Part shown: positions 1 through 7,772 of the stretch, in pieces
Position numbering within the stretch: position 1 is the first letter of the stretch
Layout of the letters: every line of letters begins with the position of its first letter
NCBI RefSeq assembly: GCF_004745525.1
Contig: NZ_RKLY01000023.1
Span: forward strand, 1 to 42,972
Source: Companilactobacillus suantsaicola
GTDB lineage: Bacteria > Bacillota > Bacilli > Lactobacillales > Lactobacillaceae
Length of the DNA stretch: 42,972 nt
Direction of reading: 5' to 3'
Position numbers and translations under genes: made by a program
The notes under the pieces: model-generated
What the model saw: only the letters and a program-made list of their open reading frames with translations
Databases searched by the model: none
What the model was told of the DNA's origin: nothing

Positions 1-108
1 AAGACTATTTTTGCCTTGGTTCATACCATCTGACTGATGTCTTAGATCTATAACAAATTAACTTCACTATAATTACTATTAAATCAGTATTTCTCTTGAC
101 TTCTGGTA

Positions 109-265
109 GAAATTTCACGGCTGAGCATTTCCCCGAGCTGTTGCTCCAGACTAGAATACAGATCTATGCGTTGTCTCAATGAATTCTGAATTGAATATAA
201 ATTCTATTCGAGATTAATGGACAATTGTTTTATAGTCTGGATGCGTTATCGACCTTTAACTATAT
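109..265 (+). repeat. Partial family-B hairpin element (3' half of the B1 module)
   Basis: Bases 109-265 match the right arm and downstream flank of the B1 module at about 26362-26506. They share TTTCACGGCTGAGCATTTCC, the arm GAGCTGTTGCTCCAGACTAGA less one base, and then a diverged AATTCTGAATTGAAT flank. The left arm and apical hairpin are missing, so this copy cannot fold like the full one. Bases 1-108 upstream are AT-rich and I see no gene or structure in them. Confidence 0.7.
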
Positions 266-307
266 ATCACGAAAAATTTTGGTAGTTTTAATTTAAATGA
301 TTTAAAA

Positions 308-350
308 AATAACAGCATCTATTCAGGTTTTCTGAATGGATGCTGTTTTG
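308..350 (-). terminator. Intrinsic terminator after the ArsR/DsbA/peptide unit
   Basis: A stem of CAGCATC-T-ATTCAG pairs with CTGAAT-G-GATGCTG around a GTTTT loop. Leftward transcripts leave it on a run of T (ATTTTTTAAA). It lies 20 nt past the stop of the 42-aa peptide gene and so closes the leftward unit. A TTTTGGTTTT run on the other side may allow some rightward use. Confidence 0.8.
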
Positions 351-369
351 GTTTTACTTTTATTTCTTT

Positions 370-498
370 TTAGTTCTTCTTATTTTCTTGTTTCTTTTCT
401 TCTTGCGCGCGGTGTTCGTTGATGTTGCAACCTTCTGGGCCACAAACGGCACTTTCATCGCTGCCTAGGCTTTGGAACGTGTTTTTCTTGTCGTCCAT
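370..498 (-). CDS. 42-aa two-cysteine peptide, last gene of the DsbA unit
   Basis: The start is ATG at 498, six bases after a strong GGAGGGA ribosome-binding site that overlaps the stop codon of the DsbA-like gene, so the two are probably translated as a unit. The product is hydrophilic and charged, with no membrane segment. Its only striking feature is a CGPEGC core (Cys about 19 and 24) followed by NINEHR and a Lys/Glu/Gln-rich tail. I do not recognise a named family. The adjacent thiol-disulfide oxidoreductase suggests a redox or metal-binding partner, which is inference from position and the two cysteines only. Confidence 0.7.
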   Translation of the reverse strand: MDDKKNTFQSLGSDESAVCGPEGCNINEHRAQEEKKQENKKN

Positions 499-500
499 AA

Positions 501-1148
501 TTATCCCTCCTTGGCTTGTACTTGTTGTAGAGCTTGAACAAAGGTTTCGTATGGTTGGGCTCCGGAAATTCCGTATTTGTTGTCGATGACGAAGAATGGA
601 GCGCCTTGGATTCCTAATTGTTGGGCTTCCATTTGGTCAGTCCGGACTTCTTTTTCGAATTGTTTGCTGTTGAGTACTTCGTCAATTTTTTCGGCATCTA
701 AACCGGCTGCGGTAGCGGCTTTTTTCAAGACGTCGTGGTCGGCAATTGATTCGCCCTTGCTGAAGTACACTTGGTAGAAAGCATCGATAACCTTTTCAGT
801 TAAATCCCGATCACCCAATGAATCTGCCAGTTTGATCAAACGGTGAGCATCGAGTGTGTTGGTTGGTACGGCGTTTAGTAAATCAACTTTTAATCCGTCG
901 GAAGCTCCCATTTTTGAAATTTGTTCAATTTGAGCTGTTGCTTGTTCAGTGGTCATTCCATGTCCGGATGAGAAGTTCTCAAGCATTGTCTTATCGGTTG
1001 TGGTTGGTAAGGTTGGATCTAGTTGGAATGATTTGAATTCTAAAGGTGTGTCATCATATAGGCTTAATTCTTTTAAAGCTTTTTTCATTCTTGTTGAGCC
1101 GATATAGCAAAATGGACAAGCAATATCTGACCAGTATTTGATTTCCAT
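501..1148 (-). CDS. FrnE-like DsbA-family thiol oxidoreductase
   Basis: A 215-aa protein of the DSBA-like thioredoxin fold (2-hydroxychromene-2-carboxylate isomerase/FrnE group). The active-site CPFC motif is at residues 11-14 after a short beta strand (SDIACPFCYIG), an all-helical insert follows, and the cis-proline loop GAPFF is near residue 181. There is no signal peptide, so it should act in the cytoplasm as a disulfide oxidoreductase or isomerase, as FrnE-type proteins do in oxidative stress. The ATG at 1148 has AGAGGA upstream at good spacing. It follows the ArsR-rhodanese gene by 74 bp, and that gap holds an ArsR-like palindrome, so its expression is probably controlled by that regulator. 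The substrate is unknown. Confidence 0.88.
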   Translation of the reverse strand: MEIKYWSDIACPFCYIGSTRMKKALKELSLYDDTPLEFKSFQLDPTLPTTTDKTMLENFSSGHGMTTEQATAQIEQISKMGASDGLKVDLLNAVPTNTLDAHRLIKLADSLGDRDLTEKVIDAFYQVYFSKGESIADHDVLKKAATAAGLDAEKIDEVLNSKQFEKEVRTDQMEAQQLGIQGAPFFVIDNKYGISGAQPYETFVQALQQVQAKEG

Positions 1149-1172
1149 AAATTTTATCCTCTAATCTTTCCT

Positions 1173-1192
1173 ATTCAACTAATTGATTGAAT
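1173..1192. promoter_or_regulatory. Candidate ArsR-type operator in front of the DsbA-like gene
   Basis: The inverted repeat ATTCAA-N8-TTGAAT (core CTAATTGA) resembles ArsR/SmtB sites. The right half, TAATTGATTGAATAG, recurs at 1913-1927 upstream of the arsR-type gene itself. Two sites in front of the two genes of the unit support autoregulation plus control of the DsbA-like gene. Confidence 0.6.
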
Positions 1193-1222
1193 AGTTTTAT
1201 ACTAGCATGATTTATCACTATG

Positions 1223-1885
1223 TCAATTTGCTTGCTCACTGACAAATTCACGCCAATCGTAATAGCTCTCGTTCAAACTGTATGCGTGATGACCATTCTC
1301 ATTTAACAGGTGTGCTGCTTGATTTGTTAAAGCACAGAGATGTCCTCGACAATAAACGATAATATCCTTTTTGGCATCGAGTTGTTGCAATTCTTTTTTC
1401 AATTCGTCAGCGGGGATATTGATGGCCCCTTTGATATGACCTGCATCAAATTCCTCTTTTGGCCGAACGTCTAATAACTGAACATCGCCTCGAGCAAGTA
1501 ATTTAATTGCCGCTGATAGATCTAGTGTTTGGACTTTTTGTTCGAGGTTAAATTGATTTTGGAGCTGTTTCATCTCTGACAGTTGGTTTTCACCGACATC
1601 CCGTAACAAATAAAATAATTGTTCAACTTGTGGGGATGCTAATTGATAAATTACGTAATTACCTTGCTTTTTATACTTAACTAAATTGGCTTCACGTAAA
1701 TTTTTTAAGTGTCTGGAAGTGTTGGCAATGGTCATTCCTGACTGTCTTGATAGGGATTCGACGGTTTTTTCACTTTGAGAGAGCAAATCTAGTATTTCTA
1801 GACGACGATCACTGGATAAACTTTTACCGATTTTTGACAATTCACTGTAGAGATTAGTTTTGTATTCATTAGCTATTTTGTTCAT
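1223..1885 (-). CDS. ArsR-family regulator fused to a rhodanese domain
   Basis: A 220-aa two-domain protein. Residues about 15-100 form an ArsR winged helix (RLEILDLLSQSEKTVESLS, recognition helix near TIANTSRHLKNLREANLV). Residues about 120-215 form a rhodanese domain with LLDVRPKEEFDAGHIKGAINIP and the active-site loop VYCRGHLCA, whose first Cys is the expected persulfide carrier. The family links sulfur, persulfide or oxidant sensing to repression. The ATG at 1885 follows AAAGGAA. No ArsR metal-site CxC is visible in the helix, so the sensor is more likely the rhodanese cysteine, which is inference. It is first in a leftward unit with the DsbA-like protein and a two-cysteine peptide. Confidence 0.9.
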   Translation of the reverse strand: MNKIANEYKTNLYSELSKIGKSLSSDRRLEILDLLSQSEKTVESLSRQSGMTIANTSRHLKNLREANLVKYKKQGNYVIYQLASPQVEQLFYLLRDVGENQLSEMKQLQNQFNLEQKVQTLDLSAAIKLLARGDVQLLDVRPKEEFDAGHIKGAINIPADELKKELQQLDAKKDIIVYCRGHLCALTNQAAHLLNENGHHAYSLNESYYDWREFVSEQAN

Positions 1886-1906
1886 TTTTTTGGTTCCTTT
1901 GACAGT

Positions 1907-1926
1907 ATTTGAGTAATTGATTGAAT
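1907..1926. promoter_or_regulatory. Candidate ArsR-type operator in front of the ArsR-rhodanese gene
   Basis: The half site TAATTGATTGAATAG is identical over about 13 bases to the one at 1180-1194, with a degenerate left half (ATTTGAG). It lies 22 bases upstream of the start codon, as expected for an autoregulatory site. Confidence 0.5.
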
Positions 1927-2073
1927 AGCTTTAGTTTAATTAGTTTTTGTGGATTGTCAATTTTTGTGTATTTTTAAAATTAGAAAGATTTCTATACTGA
2001 ACATCAGTAGCGTATGTCGTACAATAAATCTATGGTAAAAGTAGGAATATTCTGATGGAACGGAGCGATAATT

Positions 2074-2290
2074 ATGGAACTAGGAACTTCTATTGATGAT
2101 CTTCTAAAAGAAGAACTCAAAAACCCAGAATTTAAACGTGAATATGAGGCTGAATGCGAGAGATTAGAAAGTGCTTACGCAGCATACAAAGCTCGTGAAA
2201 ACTTGGGACAACACAAGTCTTGAAACATCAAATAAGTTAGCTTTCGCTATGGGAAAAATTGAGTATCAATATCGAGTAAAGAGAACATGA
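2074..2290 (+). pseudogene. HigA-like XRE antitoxin remnant, frameshifted
   Basis: The reading frame opens at ATG 2074 behind CGGAGCGATAATT and codes for 49 residues. Its N-terminal pattern ELKNPEFKREYEAECERLE is typical of HigA-type antitoxins just before their HTH. It stops with TGA at 2221. The next frame, from 2225 to TGA 2290, reads SNKLAFAMGKIE, which looks like the first helices of an XRE HTH. The HTH is therefore split and truncated. No toxin gene is adjacent. The 49-aa N-terminal peptide could still be made, but a DNA-binding antitoxin could not. A solo truncated relative rather than a decayed pair is possible. Confidence 0.6.
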
Positions 2291-2321
2291 CTGCGAACTG
2301 TCATTGGAATATTATGACAAA

Positions 2322-2366
2322 TAGACCAAGGTAATCGACTTTAATTACCTTGGTCTATTTTTTATA
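2322..2366 (+). terminator. Intrinsic terminator
   Basis: The stem GACCAAGGTAAT / ATTACCTTGGTC with a short loop is followed by TATTTTTTA. The stem and loop are close relatives of the terminator at 37978-38024, 35 kb away. Confidence 0.85.
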
Positions 2367-2386
2367 GCGTAAAACTTTTTGTCTCA

Positions 2387-2551
2387 TTAAAATAAATTTA
2401 CTACAAAATAAAATAACGCGATAAAGATGAGAGATTTGAATTGTTTTTTTGATCGTTCCGTTCTTTTTAACAAAAAATTTATTAATCCTACTGCAATAAA
2501 GAAAATAGGTGGTACGATTGCCTTAATTAATTTCTTTACTATTGGGTCCAT
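2387..2551 (-). CDS. 54-aa small membrane protein
   Basis: An ATG at 2551 opens a 54-aa protein with two hydrophobic stretches (IVPPIFFIAVGLINFLL, then LIFIALFYFVVNLF) separated by the basic linker KRTERSKKQFK. That fits a two-span membrane hairpin. The start overlaps the end of the preceding 36-aa frame, and both proteins open with a similar IK-x-IK-x-VPP pattern, so they look like tandem relatives. The ribosome-binding site (TAGGAT) is weak, consistent with translational coupling. No known family recognised. Confidence 0.45.
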   Translation of the reverse strand: MDPIVKKLIKAIVPPIFFIAVGLINFLLKRTERSKKQFKSLIFIALFYFVVNLF

Positions 2552-2649
2552 AAAACTGATCCTACACTATCAAAGCATTCAAACAATCCATCATCCCTGA
2601 AACTTCTCATTGGTGGCACAAGTAATTTTATTATTTCTTTTATCATCAT
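2539..2649 (-). CDS. 36-aa small protein, possibly a truncated paralogue of the next frame
   Basis: A strong GGAGGGGAACGT site precedes ATG-ATG at 2649. The N-terminus IKEIIKLLVPP matches the VKKLIKAIVPP of the 54-aa protein encoded just downstream, but the rest (MRSFRDDGLFECF) is not hydrophobic. That would be expected if a frameshift had removed the membrane part of a paralogue. It ends at TAG 2539, overlapping the next start by 13 bases. Either a short leader that couples translation or a damaged gene. Confidence 0.4.
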   Translation of the reverse strand: MMIKEIIKLLVPPMRSFRDDGLFECFDSVGSVLWTQ

Positions 2650-2703
2650 ACGTTCCCCTCCGTATTTGCGTCCTTATTTGATTATATCATGCAGATTGTT
2701 AGC

Positions 2704-2853
2704 TTATTTTTGGGGATTCTCTTGTTCTAAGTCATTCATTAGTGATTTGACTGTATTGAATTTAGGGAGGGGCACTTTATTGGTTTGATCATCAGCAACT
2801 TCATCTAGAGATTTCATCACTTCTGAATTTGGTGTAGCTGGAGTTTTTGTCAT
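2704..2853 (-). CDS. 49-aa hydrophilic hypothetical protein
   Basis: AGGTGATAAT places a good ribosome-binding site before ATG 2853. The product is soluble and charged, with no membrane segment and no cysteines: EVMKSLDEVADD, a Pro-rich middle (KVPLPKF) and a short amphipathic end (TVKSLMNDLEQEN). No family recognised. It lies about 50 bp upstream of the two small ORFs on the same strand and may share their transcript. The bidirectional terminator at 2933 insulates it from the genes to the right. Confidence 0.5.
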   Translation of the reverse strand: MTKTPATPNSEVMKSLDEVADDQTNKVPLPKFNTVKSLMNDLEQENPQK

Positions 2854-2932
2854 ATTATCACCTCATTAGGATTGTATGATGATTAGGACGTGATTTCTAT
2901 TACTTTTTGATAAGAAATTTTTTCTTGTGATG

Positions 2933-2984
2933 TAAAAAAGCCTCAATAGAATTTTTCAGTAAATTCTGTTGAGGCTTTTTTTGT
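2933..2984. terminator. Bidirectional intrinsic terminator
   Basis: AAAAAAGCCTCAATAGAATTT pairs with AAATTCTGTTGAGGCTTTTTTT around a seven-base loop, with an A-run on one side and a T-run on the other. For leftward transcripts it ends the ychF/DUF1129 message just past the family-A repeat at 2990. Confidence 0.9.
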
Positions 2985-2989
2985 TTTTA

Positions 2990-3139
2990 ACCACGGTTCT
3001 ATGCGGTATAGCTAAAACGCGTTCCGCAGGCCAGGACTTGGACATATAGCTACGCTTCCCAAATCATCCGCAAAGTACGCGGATAATTCGTGAAGCTAGG
3101 CTATCTGCCAAGTCCTAAGCGGGCCTGCTACACGCTCTA
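2990..3139 (-). repeat. Family-A stop-codon hairpin element, copy A1
   Basis: Read in the direction of the upstream DUF1129 gene it starts TAGAGCGTG, and TAG is that gene's stop codon. The outer arms pair fully: GCAGGCC-AGGACTTGG on one side, CCAAGTCCT-aagcg-GGCCTGC on the other. The middle holds TAGCTACG / GCTAGGCTA, then an apical hairpin ATCCGC-AAAGTAC-GCGGAT. It ends CGCATAGAACC-like near 2990. The terminator at 2933-2984 follows at once, so the element should be transcribed as 3' UTR. Confidence 0.85.
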
Positions 3140-3883
3140 GAAAAATGTTCTTTCCTTAATTCCCATATACTTTCTAAAGCCAAATCTAATTGCATATGCT
3201 ATAGCGGCTGAGACGAAGTATCCTACTGAATTCAAGGTTGGATTGATGGTTGTTGGTACGAATGCCATTGCTCCTAGGAACAAGAACATTCCGACCATTC
3301 CTACTACTAAGTAGGCAATTGTCTTTCCCCAACCTGGTCTTTGTGATTTTGGTAGGCGCATTTGGTCGTTGAACCATGTTAACAATGCACCCCACATTAA
3401 TGACAAGACGATCAAGGTTAAGATACCAGTTTGATTATTTGGATCGGCCTTCTTGGATGTTAAGGCAACGATTCCGTATAGTAATCCAAACAAAGCAAAG
3501 AATAGTAAAGCTGTATCGATCCATAGTCCCCAGAATGGTGTCTTCTTAGGTTTCTTGACTGGATGGGCGATTTCTTGGGCCTTTTGAGTAACTGGTCCGT
3601 AAAGTTGATTAGCGGGTATACCTTTGATTTGGTTTTCAACCATTTCTGGTAGTAATCCGTCAATGATTTCTTTTGCTTCTTCTTCCTTAAATCCATTTTC
3701 AAGCAAGTACTTGTTCAACTTAAAAACGTATTCGGCATTTTTGTTACTGAGTTTCTTGTGCAAGTCATCTGCGTCGGCACTATAAATCTGACTTGTCACT
3801 TCTTCTTTTTTATCGCTCTTAGCTGACGCGGCTTGTTGCTTTTGTGCAGCCTTCTTATTCTTTTCTCTTAAATCCTCTGACAT
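3137..3883 (-). CDS. DUF1129 family membrane protein
   Basis: A 248-aa protein with a Lys/Ala/Gln-rich cytoplasmic N-terminus, a helical domain (LNKYLLENGFKEEEAKEIIDGLLPEM, about 55-100) and then four hydrophobic segments between about 120 and 235. Length and layout match DUF1129 proteins, found in lactobacilli and streptococci, often next to ychF as here. Function unknown. It starts 15 bases after the ychF stop and is last in the rsmG-parAB-ychF run. Its TAG stop is the first three bases of a family-A repeat. Confidence 0.85.
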   Translation of the reverse strand: MSEDLREKNKKAAQKQQAASAKSDKKEEVTSQIYSADADDLHKKLSNKNAEYVFKLNKYLLENGFKEEEAKEIIDGLLPEMVENQIKGIPANQLYGPVTQKAQEIAHPVKKPKKTPFWGLWIDTALLFFALFGLLYGIVALTSKKADPNNQTGILTLIVLSLMWGALLTWFNDQMRLPKSQRPGWGKTIAYLVVGMVGMFLFLGAMAFVPTTINPTLNSVGYFVSAAIAYAIRFGFRKYMGIKERTFF

Positions 3884-3898
3884 TTTGCTCCCCCTGGA

Positions 3899-5002
3899 CT
3901 AAACGTTGAAACGGAATTCGATAATATCACCGTCTTGAACTTCGTAATCTTTACCTTCGACACGTAGTTTACCGGCTTCTTTAACAGCTTTTTCACTGCC
4001 TAATTCATCTAAATCACTAAAAGACATAACTTCGGCACGAATGAAACCACGTTCAAAGTCAGAATGGATGATTCCGGCTACTTGTGGTGCTTTCATACCT
4101 TCATGGAATGTCCATGCACGTGTTTCCTTACCACCTGCAGTAAAGAATGTTCTAAGACCCAATAACTTGTAACTAGCTTTGATAAGCTTATCCAAACCAG
4201 ATTCAGAAACACCTTCAGCTTCAAGGAATTCTTTCTTTTCGTCGTCATCTAGTTCAGCGATTTCTTCTTCAGTTTTAGCAGAAACACCGATTACTTGGGC
4301 TCCTTCTTTTTGAGCGTAATCTTCAATTAGTTTGTAGTACTTAGAACCTTCTGGATCAGCCATGTCGTCTTCAGCGATGTTAGCGACATACAAAACTGGT
4401 TTTGAAGTTAATAGGAACAAGCCCTTAACGATCTTTTGTTCTTCTTCGTCAAAATCGATTGTTCTAACCGCTCCGCCTTCTTCAAGAACTGGCTTGATCT
4501 TTTCAAGTACTGCAAATTCAGCTTGAGCTTCTTTATCCTTAGCACTTTTAGCAGCTTTTTCAACTCTTGTATAACGTTTGTTGATGCTATCTAAATCGGC
4601 GATCCCTAATTCTAGGTTGATTGTTTCAATGTCATCTAGTGGATCAACTTTTCCCGTAACACTGGTGATGTCGTCATCGTCAAAAGCACGAACAACGTGA
4701 ACAATGGCATCAACTTGTCTAATATTTTCCAAGAACTTGTTACCAAGTCCTTCACCTTTACTAGCACCCTTGACGATACCAGCGATATCAGTAAATTCAA
4801 AAGTTGTATGGATCAGCTTTTTAGCAGGAATCAATGAATCAATTCTAGCCAATCGTGAATCTGGTACTTCAACCATCCCCACATTAGGTTCAATAGTAGC
4901 GAAAGGATAGTTAGCCATTTCGGCACCAGCCTTTGTAATAGCGTTAAATAAAGTTGACTTACCAACGTTTGGTAGTCCGACAATTCCGGCAGTTAAAGCC
5001 AT
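3899..5002 (-). CDS. ychF: Ribosome-associated ATPase/GTPase YchF
   Basis: A 367-aa Obg-superfamily P-loop protein of full family length. The Walker A/G1 GLPNVGKST is at residues 9-17, G3 is in DIAGIVKGASKGEG, and the NIAEDD region replaces the usual NKxD, which in this family shifts preference to ATP. A coiled-coil insert (about 130-170) and a C-terminal TGS domain (AWTFHEGMKAPQVAGIIHSDFERGFIRAEV) follow. YchF binds ribosomes and is linked to translation and oxidative-stress responses. It is separated by 3 bp from the DUF951 gene and 15 bp from DUF1129. The ATG follows GAGGAATAACTA. Confidence 0.96.
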   Translation of the reverse strand: MALTAGIVGLPNVGKSTLFNAITKAGAEMANYPFATIEPNVGMVEVPDSRLARIDSLIPAKKLIHTTFEFTDIAGIVKGASKGEGLGNKFLENIRQVDAIVHVVRAFDDDDITSVTGKVDPLDDIETINLELGIADLDSINKRYTRVEKAAKSAKDKEAQAEFAVLEKIKPVLEEGGAVRTIDFDEEEQKIVKGLFLLTSKPVLYVANIAEDDMADPEGSKYYKLIEDYAQKEGAQVIGVSAKTEEEIAELDDDEKKEFLEAEGVSESGLDKLIKASYKLLGLRTFFTAGGKETRAWTFHEGMKAPQVAGIIHSDFERGFIRAEVMSFSDLDELGSEKAVKEAGKLRVEGKDYEVQDGDIIEFRFNV

Positions 5003-5005
5003 TAG

Positions 5006-5269
5006 TTATTCCTCATTTCTCTTCATAATATTAGGTGGCATTAGTTGATCTTTTCTCAAGTAATGTTGCTCGTTTTCCGATTTCACCTGGTCAGCTTGGG
5101 TCAATACCTTTTTGAATTTCTTATTGAATTCAGCCCGTGGAATCATTACGATGTGTCCACAGCCTAGGCATTTGACTTTAATATCCGCACCCATTCGGAT
5201 AACTTCCCAGCGGTTTTCCCCACAAGCATGAGGTTTTTTCATTCCAATAATATCTCCAAGTTTAAACAT
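5006..5269 (-). CDS. DUF951 zinc-ribbon-like small protein
   Basis: An 87-aa protein with the DUF951 core GDIIGMKKPHACGENRWEV, then KVKCLGCGHIVMIPRAEF. The cysteines (HACG, CLGC) look like a small zinc site. The usual length is about 60-70 residues. This one carries an extra charged C-terminal tail of about 25 residues (DQVKSENEQHYLRKDQL). It lies between parB (9 bp) and ychF (3 bp), the standard neighbourhood. Function unknown, with nucleic-acid or ribosome association a guess from the fold. Confidence 0.9.
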   Translation of the reverse strand: MFKLGDIIGMKKPHACGENRWEVIRMGADIKVKCLGCGHIVMIPRAEFNKKFKKVLTQADQVKSENEQHYLRKDQLMPPNIMKRNEE

Positions 5270-5278
5270 ACAATTCCT

Positions 5279-6148
5279 CTAATCTAAATGGATTCCTAAT
5301 ATGTCTAAAATACGGTTCAAATCATCCGTATTCGAGAAATCAATTTCGAGTTTTCCATGACCACTACGAGTCTCTTTCACTGAGACCGGTGTGTCAAATC
5401 TTTCCACCAATTTTTCCTCGGTAGCTTTGATAAATGGTGATTTCTGAACAGCCTTTTTCTTTTTCTTGCTGTTGTGTTTTGACTCCGTGGCCAATTGTTC
5501 AAGTTGACGAACAGTTAAATCTTCATTCACAGCTCGTTTAGCCAGTTGGTCGATTTGGTCCTTATCTTTCAAACTCAACAACGTTCTAGCTTGTCCCATT
5601 GATAATTTACCACTTTGGACCAATTTTTTAGTCGCTTCCGGCAAATTCAATAGTCGTAAGTAGTTAGCGATGTAAGGTCGACTCTTACCCAATCTTTGGG
5701 AAACTTGTTCTTGCGTTAAATTAAGCTTGGTAATTAACGTTTGATAAGCATCAGCCTCTTCCAGTGGGGTTAAGTCTTCACGTTGTAAGTTTTCTAAGAC
5801 GGCGATTTCCATCATCCCGGATTCACTCAAAGGACGAATGATTGCGGGGATAGTCGTCTTTTTGGCAATCTTACTAGCACGAAATCTTCTTTCACCAGCA
5901 ATGATTTCAAAACCATTGACACTTTCACGTACGATAATTGGTTGAAAAACACCATTTTGTTCGATTGAGCGTGCTAATTCGTTTAAGGCATCCTCATCGA
6001 AGGTTTTTCTAGGTTGGTATGGATTAGGACGAATATCATCGATGGCTAGATCAACAACCGTTTCACTATTTTCATCGATTGCTTCAAATTCGGAAAAAAT
6101 CGCATCGATTCCTCGGCCTAAACCTTTTTTATTTTTGCTTGATGCCAT
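5279..6148 (-). CDS. parB: Chromosome partitioning protein ParB (Spo0J)
   Basis: A 289-aa protein of normal length. Order: N-terminal GLGRGIDAIF patch that contacts ParA, the ParB/Srx CTPase domain with NPYQPRKTFDEDALNELA and AGERRFRAS (about 40-120), the central HTH (LTQEQVSQRLGKSRPYIANYLRLL) that reads parS, and the C-terminal dimer domain. It loads on parS near oriC and recruits SMC. Its ATG at 6148 lies inside the parA 3' end (20-bp overlap) with AGGAGG 12 bp upstream, so the pair is co-translated. No canonical parS site is visible in this window. Confidence 0.97.
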   Translation of the reverse strand: MASSKNKKGLGRGIDAIFSEFEAIDENSETVVDLAIDDIRPNPYQPRKTFDEDALNELARSIEQNGVFQPIIVRESVNGFEIIAGERRFRASKIAKKTTIPAIIRPLSESGMMEIAVLENLQREDLTPLEEADAYQTLITKLNLTQEQVSQRLGKSRPYIANYLRLLNLPEATKKLVQSGKLSMGQARTLLSLKDKDQIDQLAKRAVNEDLTVRQLEQLATESKHNSKKKKKAVQKSPFIKATEEKLVERFDTPVSVKETRSGHGKLEIDFSNTDDLNRILDILGIHLD

Positions 6149-6905
6149 TACGTTTTAACACCTCCTTAGCAAGATCACGATAAGCTTGTGCACCTCTTGA
6201 CTTGTCGTCGAAATCAACGATTGGTAGGCCATAACTTGGTGCTTCTGCTAAACGTGTATTTCTAGGTACGATTGATTTATAAACTGAATCGCCAAAGTAA
6301 GATTTCACTTCATCAACAACTTGAGCACCCAAGTTAGTCCGGGCATCGAGCATCGTGATCAAAACTCCTTCAATCGCTAAATTAGTATTGAAGTGCTTTT
6401 GAACTAGGCGAATGGTATTCAACAATTGACTCAAACCTTCCAAAGCGTAATATTCACTTTGAACTGGGATAATAATTGAATCACTTGCAGTAAACGCATT
6501 AGTTGAAAGTTGTCCTAAAGATGGTGGACAGTCGATCAAGATAATATCGTATTCATCATCAACTTCTTGTAGTCCCGCTCTCAAACGAGTTTCACGGGCC
6601 ATCATTGAAGTCAATTCCATTTCTGCACCAGCCAATTGGATTGTTGCCGGCACAATATCAAGATTTTTATGTTTAGTATGAATAATTGTCTTCTTCAATG
6701 GATATTCGTTGACCAAAACATCATAGACATCTTTTTCAACGTTAGCCTTCTTGATTCCTAAGCCGCTAGTAGCGTTTCCTTGGGGATCAGTATCAACTAT
6801 CAATACCCTTTGACCAAGATCAGTTAAACACGCTCCCAAATTGATGGTGGTTGTAGTTTTTCCGACACCACCTTTTTGATTTGCAACAGATATTTTTCGT
6901 GCCAT
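6129..6905 (-). CDS. parA: Chromosome partitioning ATPase ParA (Soj)
   Basis: A 258-aa ParA/MinD-type ATPase. The deviant Walker A KGGVGKTTT is at residues 11-19, with the signature lysine before the P-loop. The switch/Walker B region is DIILIDCPPSLGQLS near 120, and DARTNLGAQVVDEVKSYFG follows. Works with ParB in origin segregation and control of replication start. It lacks the N-terminal DNA-binding extension of plasmid ParA proteins, which supports a chromosomal Soj. The 126-bp gap to rsmG holds no noc gene, although noc sits there in many relatives. Confidence 0.97.
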   Translation of the reverse strand: MARKISVANQKGGVGKTTTTINLGACLTDLGQRVLIVDTDPQGNATSGLGIKKANVEKDVYDVLVNEYPLKKTIIHTKHKNLDIVPATIQLAGAEMELTSMMARETRLRAGLQEVDDEYDIILIDCPPSLGQLSTNAFTASDSIIIPVQSEYYALEGLSQLLNTIRLVQKHFNTNLAIEGVLITMLDARTNLGAQVVDEVKSYFGDSVYKSIVPRNTRLAEAPSYGLPIVDFDDKSRGAQAYRDLAKEVLKRNGIKQK

Positions 6906-7031
6906 TTTATTCCCCTATCTCTAGAAATTGTCTTACAATCTCACAAAATATTATCTATGGTAATCACTTTTGGCGCTTTTGCCATAACTATATAATCTTA
7001 TCATTTTTACAGTATTATTTAAAAATCAACA

Positions 7032-7757
7032 TCACTTCACGAGTGGTTTCTTTGCAGGCGTACCAGGCTTTCGAGGGTATTTCTTTGGTGTCTTAGAAAT
7101 TTTTTCAACAAAGATAAAATTCCTAACCCCTGCTTCATTAGGAAGTTCAACTGATTCTTGTTGCTTGATTTCACCACCTAAAGTCTTGATGGCAAATTCA
7201 GCATTTTGAACTTCTTCAGGAGCTTTTTCCGACTTCATCGCTACGAATTGGCCACCAACTTTAACTAGTGGTAAGCAAAATTCCGTCAAGACATTCATAG
7301 CTGCAACCGCTCTAGCCGTTACAACATCGAATGATTCACGAAATTGACTATTCTTGCCAACTTCTTCAGCTCGACCATGAACTAAGGAAACGTCGTCCAA
7401 GTTTAGTTTTTTAACTAAGCCATCTAAGAATTTAATCCGCTTATTCAATGAATCAACGATTGTCACCTTGAGTTTGGGATTGATGATCTTCAATGGCAAA
7501 GATGGAAAACCAGCTCCCGAACCAACATCACAAAGTGTCAATTCTTGGTTTAAGATCTTTTCATCAACAAAACCGAGGACGATTGAATCGTAAAAATGCT
7601 TCAAATAAACTTGATCTTCTTGCGTTATCGAAGTCAAATTCATGACCTTATTCGTCTCGACCAATTCATGAAAATATGTCGCAAATTGTTCTTTTTGAAC
7701 ATCACTCAATTCAATACCTTTTTGAGCTAAAGCTTTAAAAAATTCTTCCGGTTTCAT
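7032..7757 (-). CDS. rsmG: 16S rRNA (guanine-527-N7) methyltransferase RsmG
   Basis: A 241-aa SAM-dependent methyltransferase (formerly GidB). The SAM-binding motif [17 protein letters not shown] is near residues 74-90, [11 protein letters not shown] and [12 protein letters not shown] follow, and the tail is basic ([18 protein letters not shown]), as in other members. It methylates G527 of 16S rRNA, and its loss gives low-level streptomycin resistance in other bacteria. First gene of the leftward par block. GGAGG lies seven bases before the ATG. Confidence 0.97.
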   Translation of the reverse strand: MKPEEFFKALAQKGIELSDVQKEQFATYFHELVETNKVMNLTSITQEDQVYLKHFYDSIVLGFVDEKILNQELTLCDVGSGAGFPSLPLKIINPKLKVTIVDSLNKRIKFLDGLVKKLNLDDVSLVHGRAEEVGKNSQFRESFDVVTARAVAAMNVLTEFCLPLVKVGGQFVAMKSEKAPEEVQNAEFAIKTLGGEIKQQESVELPNEAGVRNFIFVEKISKTPKKYPRKPGTPAKKPLVK

Positions 7758-7772
7758 TCAATACCTCCACTC

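Noticed and set aside
6906-7031. Possible noc gene or parS site between parA and rsmG
   Set aside because: The 126 bp hold no frame of that size and no TGTTTCACGTGAAACA.
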